Source of the DNA: Yarrowia lipolytica
Lineage: Eukaryota > Ascomycota > Dipodascomycetes > Dipodascales
Direction: 5' to 3'
Assembly (NCBI RefSeq): GCF_001761485.1
Contig: NC_090771.1
Span: 1,798,001-1,862,000, forward strand
DNA length: 64,000 nt
Each line of letters opens with the position of its first letter. Positions within the stretch are counted from its first letter, which is position 1. The position numbers were made by a program, and so were the translations under genes. The notes below the pieces were generated by a model. The model had not been told where the DNA came from and did not search any database. It worked only from the letters and a program-made list of their open reading frames with translations. Positions 1-11,310 of the stretch are shown here, in pieces.

Positions 1-1089
1 ACAGGTTCGAGCAGCAGCATAGGCCGAAGGACGCAGGTAGGACAGGATAGAGCCAGCCAGAGAAGGCATCATTTGAGCGGTCTGGCCAAGAAGCGACGAG
101 TAGATACCCTTGAAAGTTCTCTGATCCTGGTTACAGGTGATGGTGACCTGCTGACAGGCGATTTCCACCATGATGTTGCTCTGGTTGCCGCCAAAGAAAA
201 TTCCCTTCATGATATCAGCATTCCACAGCTGGTAGGTTCGGTTCATCCATACGGAGGCCTCGAGAGTGGCGTTAGTGCCGTTTCGAAGCATGGTCGCGTT
301 GTAGATTGAGGCAGCTCCGGACATGTAGATACCGGAGTTATAGGTCCAGAGGTAGGGAGATCGATCAGAACAGTTGGGCAGATGGATACCATCGTAGACG
401 TGGCCACCGTCGATGATCTTGACTTTTTCGGACCAGGTCCAGATCTTTTCGGCCCATTCGAGGTAGGTGGTGTTACCGGTGTATCTGTACAGTCGAGAAG
501 CGAGGTTGAAAAGAGCTCCATTGGCAATAGCGTTCTTGTAGTCGTATCCAGAATTCCACTGGAAAATCTGCCAGTGCAGACCTCCATCGCACACTTGAGT
601 GTCCCATCGGTCAGCCATGGAGTTAAAGGCACCCTGAGCAACGTACAGCCATCCGTAGTCGTCGTCGGGATTGGTGAAGTTTCGTTCAGCAGCTGTCATC
701 ATGGTCATGGCCCACACTCCCTGGTCATCGTTACCCTCGGAAGAAGAGTAGTTTCGCACCATGAGGTTGTACTTGTCTCCTCGCTGGGCCTTCATGGCCT
801 CGAAGGTGATGTTGTTGAAGGTGGAGTTGCCAGTGATGTGCCAGTACTCGATCATGGCGTTCCAGGCGGCGCCAGCGTGCCACCAGTAGTAGGGAGGCAC
901 AAACATTCCAATGGTTCCTCCATAGGTGAAGCCCTGGTAGTAGTCCAAAAGACCCTCAGCAATGAGAGCAAGAGCCTTGTCGACGGTATCGGGCTTGTCG
1001 AGATCCAGAAAACTTAGATCAGCGTGCACGGGGGCCAGCAGCGTGGTCACCGCCAGCACCAGCGCCCAGATATAGGTTGAGGGTCTCAT
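1..1089 (-). CDS. DFG5: Dfg5/Dcw1-type GPI-anchored GH76 alpha-1,6-mannanase, C-terminus cut by window edge
   Basis: The reverse strand is open for 363 codons from an ATG at 1089 to the window edge, so the C-terminus (and any GPI signal) lies outside. Residues 1-23 form a signal peptide ending VHA. The body has the glycoside hydrolase 76 pattern: aromatic runs (PPYYWWHAGAAWNAM, about 65-79), the acidic pair in GNDDQGVWAM (D121-D122), which matches the catalytic aspartates of the family, and many N-x-S/T glycosylation sites. Family knowledge: Dfg5 and Dcw1 are plasma-membrane GPI proteins thought to transfer GPI-anchored mannoproteins from their lipid anchor to wall glucan. No intron signal interrupts it. 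Which of the paralogues (DFG5 or DCW1) this is cannot be decided from sequence alone, so the symbol is tentative; the family call is firm. Confidence 0.9.
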   Translation of the reverse strand, partial: MRPSTYIWALVLAVTTLLAPVHADLSFLDLDKPDTVDKALALIAEGLLDYYQGFTYGGTIGMFVPPYYWWHAGAAWNAMIEYWHITGNSTFNNITFEAMKAQRGDKYNLMVRNYSSSEGNDDQGVWAMTMMTAAERNFTNPDDDYGWLYVAQGAFNSMADRWDTQVCDGGLHWQIFQWNSGYDYKNAIANGALFNLASRLYRYTGNTTYLEWAEKIWTWSEKVKIIDGGHVYDGIHLPNCSDRSPYLWTYNSGIYMSGAASIYNATMLRNGTNATLEASVWMNRTYQLWNADIMKGIFFGGNQSNIMVEIACQQVTITCNQDQRTFKGIYSSLLGQTAQMMPSLAGSILSYLRPSAYAAARTC

Positions 1090-3278
1090 AGTGTGGTATA
1101 TGGGATGAGGTGTGGAGATATCTTCACAACTCGAGAGAGGCCTTAACTCGCGCACTCATACAGCCCACCACCGAAGTTTGTCCTAACAAAGGTTTGCGTT
1201 AGTTTGCTGGGGTATAGACAGAGGATAGGGGTTTGTGTGTTTTTCTTCATGAGAGCATGTTTTCCAGTGGTTATACCGAAAGATGAATGTCTTATCAAGT
1301 TGTTTTTCTTCTGGCTTGTCAACCCACTTGTTCCTTATTCTTTCTCGATATGTACAGTGTGCCATATTGACCTGCACCAACCAACGTTTGTTTTCCATCT
1401 TTTTCCCACCTCGACTTGTTCCCGCTTTTCTCCACAAGCTTCAATTGTGGATCGAGCTTGAATCTATAAATAGGTTGGAGTGTCTACTGTGCGATGCTGT
1501 TATTGTACTTGTGTACTACTGGTTGCACTTGTTCAGACGATTATCTTCCCCCTCTCAGTCTTTGTCATATTACTAGCCTAAGATAAGGCATTAGACCATC
1601 ACATCTGTCCGCAAGGCATTCGAGACGCCCATCACCTCTTTTTAGCCCGTTCACTTTTCGCTCCTTTCGTCAATAGTATCAAGGCTTTTCGTTACAAACC
1701 TGAGAATCAAAAGTTAGAGGTTACCGCGGAGTAGAGAAAAGCGATTATTGGTGGTATTAAGGATGGAAGAAGACCCTCACAAAAAAAGCGGTTGTGTGAC
1801 TTGACGTAATCTCGCGTCTTGGCTCCGGATAGGGTGGGACATGTGAGTAAAACTTCTAGAACCGCGTCGTCGCTTTTCTAATGCCTTCGGTTTAAGACAT
1901 TTCCAGAGGCGGAGTTATTTCGAGGGTTATTGAGTCTACGGTTTGAGCTTAGCAAGGGGATTGATTAGTAAGATATTAGTGAAAGAGGATGGGGGTTGCT
2001 TTTTACTGAAGCGATGAGGTGGTGTGTGGGGGTGTACAATGCCAACTACCTTTAGTTGGGTTTTAGAGAGAGAGAGAGAAAAGCGCTGTACATCAGTCAT
2101 CTTCTAGTATAGTCAGTCTGAGAGGTGCTTCAGCTGAGAAATGGTCAAATTTATTGCCCATATGTCACAAAGAGGGAATATATTGAAAATGAAAATGTAA
2201 TTGTCTGATCTCATATTGCACACTTTTTTTTATAATCTCAATTATGCATAATTGTTCTTTACTAACCTCTGAGATCAACTACAGGTACAGTAGCCACTGT
2301 TAGGGATGGGAGTAGCATATGTGTGTGTGTTACAGTAAGGGTCGGCAGAGACCCCTACACAGTCTTTGAATATGTATAGAGTCTAGTGTACGTAGTTATA
2401 ATATATACATTGAAGCTGCAAAGATGATAATACATTATCACCGACTAGACTAGATCTCACCATTTCACGACCAAAAACTATGTAGAGATTCCCTTCCCGC
2501 TAACATCATAACCAGTATCCCTGATTTTATTTAATGTGCGGATAACAATGAAACAGAACTGTTTCATCCCTTTGGGGACAAGAGAAGACCATGTATCGGC
2601 ACAAGTAATTACAATGAGTATTAATTTACGTCAATTTACTATCACTGATCACTACAGAGCCTTGTAACACTCATTTTATTCTTCCCCCTCTCTCCCTACT
2701 GTCATCCTCAAGGCAACCACTAATACGACAGATAAAGCAAGCCGAGGACAACGGAGACAAACGGAAAGACAGCGACGGTGTGTTTAAAGCTGAGACGCTA
2801 AACCAGAGCGTTTAGATCTAAAGCGGGTCCATGACCATAACGAGGGGGTGAAAGGTCCGACTAATAACCCGCTTTCTCGGAGCTCAAATAGACCGCCCTC
2901 TTCTCCTCCCACCTCAATCCGGGGAATGCATCCGTCTGCACGACAAGCATGAGCCTGGGGGTTTCTTGCACCGTTCCAACTATTTTTTGGTCTGCAGTTT
3001 GGGTCTAAAGTGCTGCATGGACGTGGACATTTTGACACGGGACGGGAGGATGATGTGAGGTGAAGGAAAAGGAATCTCGTTGGTGAGTAAACAAAATATA
3101 TACAATTGAACTATTTTAAAACACGTGATGGACTCATAACCCCTCCCCTACCTCTTTATCGCCTCATTTCATCGCCCTTCTTAGCCGGCCCACGTGAAAT
3201 AGAGTTTTCTGCTGCAGAGTGGGAGAAAAAATTGGAAGAGCTCAATACTCTCACCTCCACCACACCTCCGTCTTATCC
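1090..3278. other. Intergenic, promoters of the mannanase and PRS genes
   Basis: This 2.2 kb spacer separates two divergent genes. It is AT-rich with a short (GA)n run near 2067-2080 and poly-T tracts. Short open frames on both strands have no recognisable domain or sensible codon use. I see no gene here. Confidence 0.6.
3122..3196. promoter_or_regulatory. Pair of CACGTG E-boxes upstream of the PRS gene
   Basis: Two perfect CACGTG palindromes lie at 3122-3127 and 3191-3196, 152 and 83 bases before the PRS start codon. In yeasts this core is bound by bHLH factors of the Pho4/Cbf1 type. Spacing and position suggest real promoter elements, but binding is inference. Confidence 0.4.
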
Positions 3279-4769
3279 ATGCGTCGATCCAAAGTCTTCA
3301 TCGGCAACTCCCACACGGAGCTGGGCGGGCTCATCTGCAACCGTCTCGGCGTGGAGCCTGCCCCTTGCACTCTCAAAAAGTTTTCCAACGGCGAAACGTC
3401 AGTGGAGATTGGAGTGTCTGTGCGAGACGAGGATGTGTACATTGTGCAGTCGGGCTCTCCTTCGGTCAACGATCATTTGATGGAGTTGCTGATTCTGATT
3501 TCGGGCTGCCGAACCGGTTCTGCTCACAAAATCACCGCCGTGATCCCCTCCTACCCTTACTCTAAGCAGTCCAAGATGAAGAAGCATCGAGGCGCTATCA
3601 CTGCTCGAATGATTGCCAACCTGCTGACCATGGCCGGCGCCGACCATGTCATCACCATGGATCTGCACGCCAATCAGATGCAGGGATTCTTCACCGTGCC
3701 TGTCGACAACCTCCATGCGGGTCCTACTCTGGCCCAGTGGATTCGACACAATGTCCCCGACTACAAGGACGCGGTGGTGGTCTCCAAGAACCCCGGTGGT
3801 ACCAAGCGAGTCACAGCGCTGGCCGACGCTCTCAAGATCAACTTCGCCATGATCCAGACTGACCGACGACGAAACCACAAGCCCTACTCGTCCATGCTCA
3901 ACCTGGCCCAAGCCCCCATTTTCTCGGTTGCCTCGCCACGAAAGAAGGGCGCTCGAGGCGCTCCTCCTACCGTGCTGCCTGCACCAGGCTCTCCTCTCAA
4001 CGGAACCGCTCGACGGGCATCCATGAAGCTGCAGGACGGACCTAACACCACTCATGGCACAGTTCCCTCGCGACGAAAGTCGTCAAACACCCGAAAGCCC
4101 TCTCAGCTCGGTGGCCGACGGCCGTCGCTCAATCCTGGTGAGGAGGGAGAAGACGATGTCTTTGACGACGAAGAGGACGAGGGAGTGCACATTGTGACTG
4201 CCCACGGTGTCCAGACCGCCCGAGTTGTCCAGGGCCACGTGGTGGGAGATGACTACCTTGAGGAAGAGTCCGAGTCCGAGGCCCAGTCTGAGGCCGAAAC
4301 CCGACCTCGTCTTCAGCACACCGATTCGTCAGTCGACCTGAAACATGCGCTGGGAGGCTCTGTTGACGCTGAGGGCTCCGACGATGACGACGACGAGTTC
4401 CAGCGAGAAAAGCTCATCACGCTGGTCGGAGATGTGCGGGGCCGAACCGCCATCATTGTTGATGACATGATTGACCGGCACGGCTCTTTTGTTGCCGCCG
4501 CCGAGCACTGCAGACTCAATTGTGGTGCCAAGCGAGTGGTTGTGATTGCCACTCACGGCATCTTCAACGACGACTGTCTCGAGCAGCTGCAGGCCTGCCC
4601 CTGCATCGACTCGGTGGTTGTGACCAACACGTACCCCATACCTGTCGAACGTCGAATCGCCGCCACCAAGCTGGTGGTCATCGACGTGTCTGCCATCTTT
4701 GCCGAGTGCATGCGACGAAACCACCACGGAGAGAGCATTTCTGCACTCTTTGAGCAGATGACCATGTAG
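3279..4769 (+). CDS. PRS5: Ribose-phosphate pyrophosphokinase subunit with long acidic insert (Prs5-like)
   Basis: This 496-residue protein belongs to the family that makes PRPP from ribose-5-phosphate and ATP for nucleotide, His and Trp synthesis. The ATG at 3279 gives the usual PRS beginning MRRSKVFIGNSHTEL; the frame is open further upstream but has no ATG there. Family blocks are VQSGSPSVNDHLMELL (about 56-71), MDLHANQMQGFF (127-138), KNPGGTKR (170-177) and the PRPP loop VDDMIDRHGSF (394-404). Between about 205 and 380 lies a serine-rich, then very acidic, insert absent from the 318-residue catalytic form; yeast Prs5 has a comparable non-homologous insert and a total length of 496. The PRPP loop departs from the canonical VDDIIDTAGT, so this may be a structural or regulatory subunit of a heteromer. 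The assignment to Prs5 rather than Prs1 rests on length and insert only. Confidence 0.88.
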   Translation: MRRSKVFIGNSHTELGGLICNRLGVEPAPCTLKKFSNGETSVEIGVSVRDEDVYIVQSGSPSVNDHLMELLILISGCRTGSAHKITAVIPSYPYSKQSKMKKHRGAITARMIANLLTMAGADHVITMDLHANQMQGFFTVPVDNLHAGPTLAQWIRHNVPDYKDAVVVSKNPGGTKRVTALADALKINFAMIQTDRRRNHKPYSSMLNLAQAPIFSVASPRKKGARGAPPTVLPAPGSPLNGTARRASMKLQDGPNTTHGTVPSRRKSSNTRKPSQLGGRRPSLNPGEEGEDDVFDDEEDEGVHIVTAHGVQTARVVQGHVVGDDYLEEESESEAQSEAETRPRLQHTDSSVDLKHALGGSVDAEGSDDDDDEFQREKLITLVGDVRGRTAIIVDDMIDRHGSFVAAAEHCRLNCGAKRVVVIATHGIFNDDCLEQLQACPCIDSVVVTNTYPIPVERRIAATKLVVIDVSAIFAECMRRNHHGESISALFEQMTM

Positions 4770-5531
4770 TCAGCCCACCTCTAATCAGCATAGCATATAT
4801 ATTTTTGAACTAGACGAGCCGAAAGTACGACACCTTTAGCCGATTCGAGCGTGGCTGATTCGACGTAGCGAGAGGATGCACTATACGGACAAACAGTCGG
4901 AAGTTGGGTGAGATGAGCTGGTTGCCAGAGGATAAACAAACAGACGCAGTCAGGAGCAATTCGAGAGCCTTGGGCTGTGCGCCCACTATAGACTGATGTC
5001 ATGAAAGACCATCTGGAGGTCTGTTCTGATCCTTCTTTTGAAGAGAAACTACGCTTGATTACCAGCTTTGAGATGTCCACCTTTCCCATCATCACCTACA
5101 AACAATTAGTGATCATTGTGTTTGCAGGAGCGGAAGACTTTTACCAGAACTGTCAATAATATCACAACAGATTTTTCTGTCTTTTCATACTCGAAGTGGT
5201 CTGTCCAAACAAACTGTTAGATGAAATGGAGGTAGACGAAGTGATCTGACTCATAAGAAAAGCTGGTGATATATGCGTTCATTCTTCTTTTGACTCCTAA
5301 ATGAGTTCCAAGTGGTTGGCTACAGTAGATGAGCAGCTACTTGTACATTGTTACAATATTGTACATACCGGTAATTAGCTACCTGTACAGATGGTTGAAT
5401 GACCTGGGTCGCATCCTTTAATTCTATCAAACAAGTCATGTTAGCCTCAGCGCTACAAGTAGATCAAAAAGAGAAAGAATCACAGTGAATCGATACAGTA
5501 CAAATACACAAATCATAAGATGTAAAAAAAT
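4770..5531. other. Intergenic between PRS and tRNA-Phe
   Basis: No gene was recognised. Short open frames have no family signature. Several copies of the TACTTGTA/CTACAAGTA motif common in this window's spacers occur (near 5337 and 5453). A run of seven A at 5524-5530 is the Pol III terminator of the tRNA gene that follows on the reverse strand. Confidence 0.6.
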
Positions 5532-5623
5532 TGCGAATTCTGTGGATCGAACACAGGACCTCCAGATTACTCTGACCGAAGAACGACTTCAGTCTGGCGC
5601 TCTCCCAACTGAGCTAAATCCGC
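5532..5623 (-). tRNA. tRNA-Phe (GAA) with 19-base intron
   Basis: Read on the reverse strand, the gene runs from 5623 to the discriminator A at 5532 and folds as a complete cloverleaf. The acceptor stem is GCGGATT paired with AATTCGC, the D arm contains TAGCTCAGTTGGGAGAGC, the anticodon stem is CCAGA/TCTGG with GAA in the loop, and the T arm is CTGTG-TTCGATC-CACAG. The mature 73 bases closely match yeast tRNA-Phe. A 19-base intron (5568-5586) sits one base 3' of the anticodon, the standard position for nuclear tRNA introns. A TTTTTTT terminator follows directly at 5530-5524. CCA is not encoded, as expected for a eukaryotic nuclear gene. Confidence 0.97.
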
Positions 5624-6770
5624 AGACATGTTTTGTGGGACGTGTTCCACGCACTAGCTCAATATGTTAAAATAAGGTTCTGAGATTAAGAGTATGTATA
5701 ATCCATGAATGAATGAATGTGATTAGAACATTCAAATCTTTGGCTCATCAGATGCACCCTGGTTTGATGGTTAATGGTATTGTGCGCCACGGAATATCAT
5801 GGAATAGCTATCCTCATGAGTGTGAGTCTATCTAAATCAAATTAAATGATGCAGCAAAGTAATATCAAGTGATGATGATACTTCAATATACAAGTATACT
5901 GAACTACGGTTGCGGATACTTGTACTGTACATAGATAACAGTGGACTTGTCTCCACCGTTGAATAACACGCGTGGGTATTGTACTGCCGCATTTAAACAT
6001 GACCTCGTCTCATTCCTCTGTAGCTGCAACCTCGATACGAGGGATCGGCGAAGTAGCACAGAGTTCACTTGACGATCTTTGAGCTTGAGATCTTCTGCTG
6101 TGGGCTACTTGTATTCAAGTACTGTAGCCAATTGGACCTTCCAGTGTCCAAAAAACGCATTGTACATATAACCCATCTACGAGTACCTACGGTACGAGCA
6201 CAACACGAGTACATCTCTAATGTCTGACACCCGCTCATATACCCGAGACTGCATCGGGACAAGTGAGACACAACGCAACTAGCACGCCCAACGTGCAGGA
6301 CATGTCTCAGCACTGCCTACTTGTATCGGCTCACACTTATACTGTATCCACTTCATTCTTTTTGCGATTATTCGGATATCGTGCATGATGGTTTTTGAAA
6401 CAAAATGCGAGCAAGGAAAACATAAACAGAGGCTCTGGTCGAAAACAATGGAAACGTGCCAGCGCGGAAGCTGTTAAAGAAACAAAAGAGTGGCGGGAAA
6501 GTAGGCTGTGTCTTTCATTGTGCACTGCCCACAAGCTGTCGTTCTTGGCTGTTAGCTGCTACCCGAAGGCGCCATTTTTGCTTTGATATTGACAGGGCTG
6601 CTCTTGGCATTCAAGTGTACGTCAACTGTAGGATTCAAACTTGACGTAGAAATACAGTATGGAGGCGGTCGCTCATGTCTTCCAATTAACGAAGAATATA
6701 TCTACAAATACAAGTACCTACGAATTGTTCATATCATAAATCGTTATCATAAATACCTGAAGCTCAGCGC
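5624..6770. other. Intergenic between tRNA-Phe and the FLC gene
   Basis: This AT-rich spacer holds repeated ACTTGTAC/TACAAGTA and TACTGTAC words (for example 5889-5933, 6105-6125). No gene, RNA or transposon could be supported. Confidence 0.6.
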
Positions 6771-8921
6771 TTAAACAAACCTGCTCTCGATGGTAGGTTT
6801 GGGGTCAGCAGCCGCACTGCTGATGGAGTTTCGCATGGTGAGATCGTAACTCGAGTCGTACGAGTCATGCTCCACCGTGTGGCCCTCCTTGATCTGATGT
6901 CCAAGGGCATCAAATTCCTCCTCGGCGTTCTTCTCGTTGTTTCGTAGGAAGTACACTCGGTCATCCTTAGCAGGGTGGTATCGAGTGTCGGGATTCTTGG
7001 AAAAGATGGCAATCAAACAGGTGACAATGGTGACAATCAGCAGGAAGAGCGAAAAGGCACAGTTGAGCACAAAGAAGATGACTCCCATGATCGATGCCAC
7101 AGCGGGAGGCTGGTTGTAAATTCGAGAGAAGAAAGTGAAGAAGAAGGCGTTGAGCAGGTTCACCAGCGCAATGGTGATGTTGAGCACGTTGGTTCGCTTA
7201 TCCATGTAGGGCTTTCGCCAGCACAGACAGGCAAAGTAGATGAGCTCGATGATAAAGATGGTCATGGCCTGGGTCTTTCCACTGCCCTGAGAGTAGGCAA
7301 TGAACAGAGACTTGACGAAAGTGTAGACCAACTGCACGACGACGTAATAGTAGTGGTTGGCGTTGAAGTGCAGGTATAGGTATCCGTACTTCTCTAGAAC
7401 GTGCTGGTCTCCGAACAACAGATACTGCACGGTGTTGTGCTCTCGGATGGACTGTCGGGCAGTCATAAACACCTTGAAGGAGCCGTAACCAATGACAGAC
7501 AGCAGAAGGATGAGGAAGAAGACGGCAATGACGATGACGGCAGCAGAGTCTCGCTCATAGAACTCCCACAGCGAGAAGACGAGCAGCTGAGGGGTGAAAA
7601 TCAGCAGAGTCCGCTTCAGAGCAGTCTTGAGCTGAGAAGAGGGCAGAGTTGAGCCGTGGGGAACATCATCCTCCACGGTCTTGACATGCTTGTGCTTACC
7701 AAAGTGGAACAGCTTGAGAATGCCAAAGACAATGCACACAATGAGGCAGAAGAGCACAAAGAAGGTGAAGGAGGTGATAGCTCCAGAGGTCTGCTCGATG
7801 CCGGCTCCGTAGATGACTCGAAGCATTCCTCGCAGAACAAGCAGAGTGGAGGACGACTGAGGAGAGATGGAAGGGTCGGATCCCTGGTCAACAGCTCCAT
7901 GATGGGTGGCAGTGTCAGTGACAGCTCGAGCAATCAGAGAGTCCCAAGGCAGGTCACGGGTTCGAATACCGCTTGGGTGGTAGCTGACTCTGTGGACAGT
8001 AGAACCGTAGACATCGTTAACCATGGCCTGAGAAGCCTTCAGAAGAGATTTTCCGAGCTTGCCAACAACAGGGAACCGGTCCAAGCCGAAAGAGTGTTCC
8101 CACGAACGCTGCAACAGAACGGGTGTGGTCTTGTGCGATAAATACAGAGTGGGGTTTCCGCCGGTGGACTGGACGTACCATCGGAAGATCTTCTGCATGA
8201 ACTTGATATAGACAAGACCAACAGACCATGCCACGTTTTGGCCCCAGGCAGCGGCCATGGGGGGCACTCGGTTGACGGACATCATTGTGAAGATGACGGT
8301 GGTTTGGAAATAGACAAAAAGGGACTGCGAGTTGGCAGCAATATGGGCGGCAGTAATGGAGTTGCCGAAAGTAGCTGCGATAGCAGCCACGAGCAGGCCC
8401 AGGCCTGAAATGACGGCTGTGACCCACTTGACGGCCGTGTGTTCAACGGTTTTTCCGTTAGAGAACTGGATGACGACACAGGCAACCTTCTTGCCAGTGT
8501 CCTCCATGAACACGTTGGCAACGATCATGAGATCCAGATCGGGGAAGGTGAAACCGATACCGGGGACCTGGTCCAGATCGCTCTTGGACAGCGTTGCCAC
8601 CGACTCTAGCTGGATGTTTCCGGGATACAGGGGACACATGGTCTTCAGGGCGGTGTCACCATCACAGGGGTTGATTTTAATGGACTTGAAGTTAATACCG
8701 TAGGCCCAGATCTGGAGCTCGGCGTTGACCTTTCCTTCAATGTCAGTTTTAGCGTGGATGTTGTAGGTCAGTGTCTGGTTATCGGGAAAGAGCTTGACGT
8801 CGAAGTAGTCGGCCGTCACTGACGAGTTGGCCATACATGTGTTTAGTGACGAGGCCTGGAGAATCTTTTCTCCGAGAGCCACCGTTGCCAGCGCCAGGAA
8901 GAGCAGATATCTGAATTGCAT
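6771..8921 (-). CDS. FLC-family TRP-like membrane protein (flavin-carrier type)
   Basis: This 716-residue protein starts at the ATG at 8921, which opens a clean signal peptide (cleavage expected near ALG-E, residues 15-18); further upstream only non-ATG codons extend the frame. Residues about 20-155 form an ML-like lipid-binding lumenal domain with several cysteines (C29, C86, C96, C148). From about 165 on it has the multi-helix TRP-like core with family phrases such as RWYVQSTGG and LVLRGMLRVIYGAGIE. Family knowledge: yeast Flc1-3 sit in the ER or Golgi and affect FAD import, haem uptake and calcium signalling. The acidic C-terminal tail (about 640-716) is cytosolic and low in complexity. 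A segment around 7950-7990 resembles a tRNA B box on the other strand but is ordinary coding sequence. The FLC paralogue cannot be assigned. Confidence 0.9.
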   Translation of the reverse strand: MQFRYLLFLALATVALGEKILQASSLNTCMANSSVTADYFDVKLFPDNQTLTYNIHAKTDIEGKVNAELQIWAYGINFKSIKINPCDGDTALKTMCPLYPGNIQLESVATLSKSDLDQVPGIGFTFPDLDLMIVANVFMEDTGKKVACVVIQFSNGKTVEHTAVKWVTAVISGLGLLVAAIAATFGNSITAAHIAANSQSLFVYFQTTVIFTMMSVNRVPPMAAAWGQNVAWSVGLVYIKFMQKIFRWYVQSTGGNPTLYLSHKTTPVLLQRSWEHSFGLDRFPVVGKLGKSLLKASQAMVNDVYGSTVHRVSYHPSGIRTRDLPWDSLIARAVTDTATHHGAVDQGSDPSISPQSSSTLLVLRGMLRVIYGAGIEQTSGAITSFTFFVLFCLIVCIVFGILKLFHFGKHKHVKTVEDDVPHGSTLPSSQLKTALKRTLLIFTPQLLVFSLWEFYERDSAAVIVIAVFFLILLLSVIGYGSFKVFMTARQSIREHNTVQYLLFGDQHVLEKYGYLYLHFNANHYYYVVVQLVYTFVKSLFIAYSQGSGKTQAMTIFIIELIYFACLCWRKPYMDKRTNVLNITIALVNLLNAFFFTFFSRIYNQPPAVASIMGVIFFVLNCAFSLFLLIVTIVTCLIAIFSKNPDTRYHPAKDDRVYFLRNNEKNAEEEFDALGHQIKEGHTVEHDSYDSSYDLTMRNSISSAAADPKPTIESRFV

Positions 8922-9963
8922 CTGGTGTGTGGTGGGTGCTGACACCTATGCGCTGATGTGTATGAGGTGGGTAGTGGTATGTAGTGTGACCTATGGGGGG
9001 GTCAAGCGTGATAATACTGTACTTTTTGCGGAGAAGCTGGTGTGTGTGTGATGTTCTCTTGTCTCCTTCTGTGTCGTTAGTAAGAGGGGTGTCGGTGCGG
9101 GTGTCGTGACTGGGAAACGAGTGCCACCAGTGATCTGTGTAGCCAAATGAATGCAAGTGAAGAAGAGATATATTTTTCTGGCACCTGTGCAAAGAGACAC
9201 AAGAGCTGCAGTGGTCTGGTAACGTTCCTTATTGAGTTATTTGAGTTACGCGTGGGAATGCCTGGGCATAGTAGTCTAAAACTCTATATGAGGGTGGTAA
9301 GAATAGGTGCTAATTATGATTGTGATAAAGAGCTGCCTGCAAAGATATAGAGCCGTAAATAACATGTTACCGTACACAGTAAAGCATCCTGAATCTAATG
9401 GAATCATATTTTTTCCTCTGACATGGCCACAATCCCTTTGCAATACGTTCTATCACAACCAAGACTCCTTGTTACCACATAACCTTTGGGTTTTTTTTAG
9501 AACCCACCTTGTCTCCAAACTTTAGCTGTTAGCACCATTACCAGGTCAGAGGCTATGGTTGGAAGCTATGAGTAAGTCAGCGGTGGCCTAACGACGTCCA
9601 AGAAAGGCATAGCGTGACTGAGGATACTATTTGTAATTCGCGCACTTGAGGGGTGTCGCCGAGCCGGATTTCGTGGTGGAAACACCCCCAGCATTCCATC
9701 TTGCGGTCCTTCATCGTCTCCTGCTCCTCCCCGGTACAGTTACCCTACCGACACGTCAGACCATGCTCACAGTGGATGCAAATTCAATTAATGCTATAAA
9801 CACAGCCTGCATTCCGGCAGCGTCTAAAGGCAGGAATAGCCCATCCCCAGCGAGGCAAAGAAATGAAATGGAAGGGAATGCTATAGGGAGCGGCAGGAAA
9901 ATGCCAAGGTTGCTGGAATGTGTGCATGGCATGGGGTTATTAGTGTGAGGACTGGACCGGGGT

Positions 9964-10012
9964 GCACACACACACTCACTCACACTCTCACTCACACACT
10001 CGCTCACACACG
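9964..10012. repeat. CACA/CACT simple-sequence patch
   Basis: About 49 bases consist almost only of CACA, CACT and CTCA words with one GCT variant. It is a degenerate microsatellite with no coding role evident. Confidence 0.8.
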
Positions 10013-11310
10013 CGTGGTGGTACAGTATAACTCTGAGTCTGAGCCTGAGTATTCGCGTGGTGTGAGTTCTACAGCGCAGTTGGCTTCAGTTCAATGAGGC
10101 TCATGGTGTAATCTTTTTTAAAGGGGGAATCCGATTGCTGAGTTGGGACGTTGGGTTACAGTGGGATGGATGTTGCAAAAAGTCTGAGGCTAAGTAGGAG
10201 CGAAAAGCAAGGGAATAACTGCTTCCAGCCCATGTGAGATGAGATGAGAGGTGATCTCGTGTGAGTGTACATGTAGAACGGGATGAAAGATGCGTATGTT
10301 GTCTCAGTTTGCCGTGTGACGTACGAGTACATTGCACCAGTATTTTGACAGCAGAGTTATCCCGTGACACGTGCAGTGCTCGGCTACATTTTTTACATCC
10401 ATCTGCGTACGTAATTTGCCCCTATCGAGACGTGTGAAAGGGGTAATTCGGAAGTCAGCCGTGCGTGCTTGAATTGTCATACAAATCACAGTCAAGCACA
10501 TGCGAGACATCGGAATGGGCACAAGTATTCTAGTCGTCATCGCCGTTGTGTTGGTTCCCGCTTGTGTCATTGTCATTTGGGCTCCGCAGTAAGAGTCTCC
10601 CCTCCTTGTTCTGTCTCATCCGCGTTGGTCTCTCTCTATAACGGTGATCAGCATGGGTTAGTGTGACTCGATGGGGTACAATAGAAGTTGCAGAGGCAAA
10701 TGAGCTGCTACTCCTAGAAGAGTTATAGAGGCAGAGCCGATGCACTGTTGAAAATGGCGCATCTCCTACTCGGGAGCACCGCTATTTGCACTTCTACGTT
10801 TCCCTCTCTGACGTCATTGTGAGATCTCATGCACAGTTTACACATGGGTCCAGAATGTACATTCATGGAGAATGTAGATGCATGCGAAGCCGTTCAAAAG
10901 ATGCATTCCGTGCAGACATACGAGAAGAGCGCCGCAAGAGACGAGAATTCAGATCCAGAAAGTGGGGTTCTCGGGTGCTTGGGGTATTATGAGTTACGCT
11001 CGTCAATAATGTAACCTCGCTTAGTGGGTTGCATTTATGGCTCATTGTTGGCCTTGGTTGAGCTGAATATAATGTACCGAGTTCGACGTGAGTACAAGTA
11101 TATATACTGTGCATACTGTAGCTTCTTGATGTGTGTATTTTCCTTGACACTACAAGTAGTTGTACCGGTACTTGTACTTGTGGTCATTGTTACTCTAAGA
11201 GTAGCTCCTCCAGTTCAATGTGTTCTTCCTATAAGTAGTGTTGTCACAGTCAATGCATCATCAGTATGTACTTGTACCTCTCAAGTGGTGTTGCTAATCG
11301 CATGGGGTTA

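Noticed and set aside
7890-7995. A tRNA-like B box (GGGTTCGAATACC) on the + strand
   Set aside because: It lies inside the FLC coding sequence, has no A box or foldable stems, and the antisense protein reads through smoothly into conserved FLC sequence.
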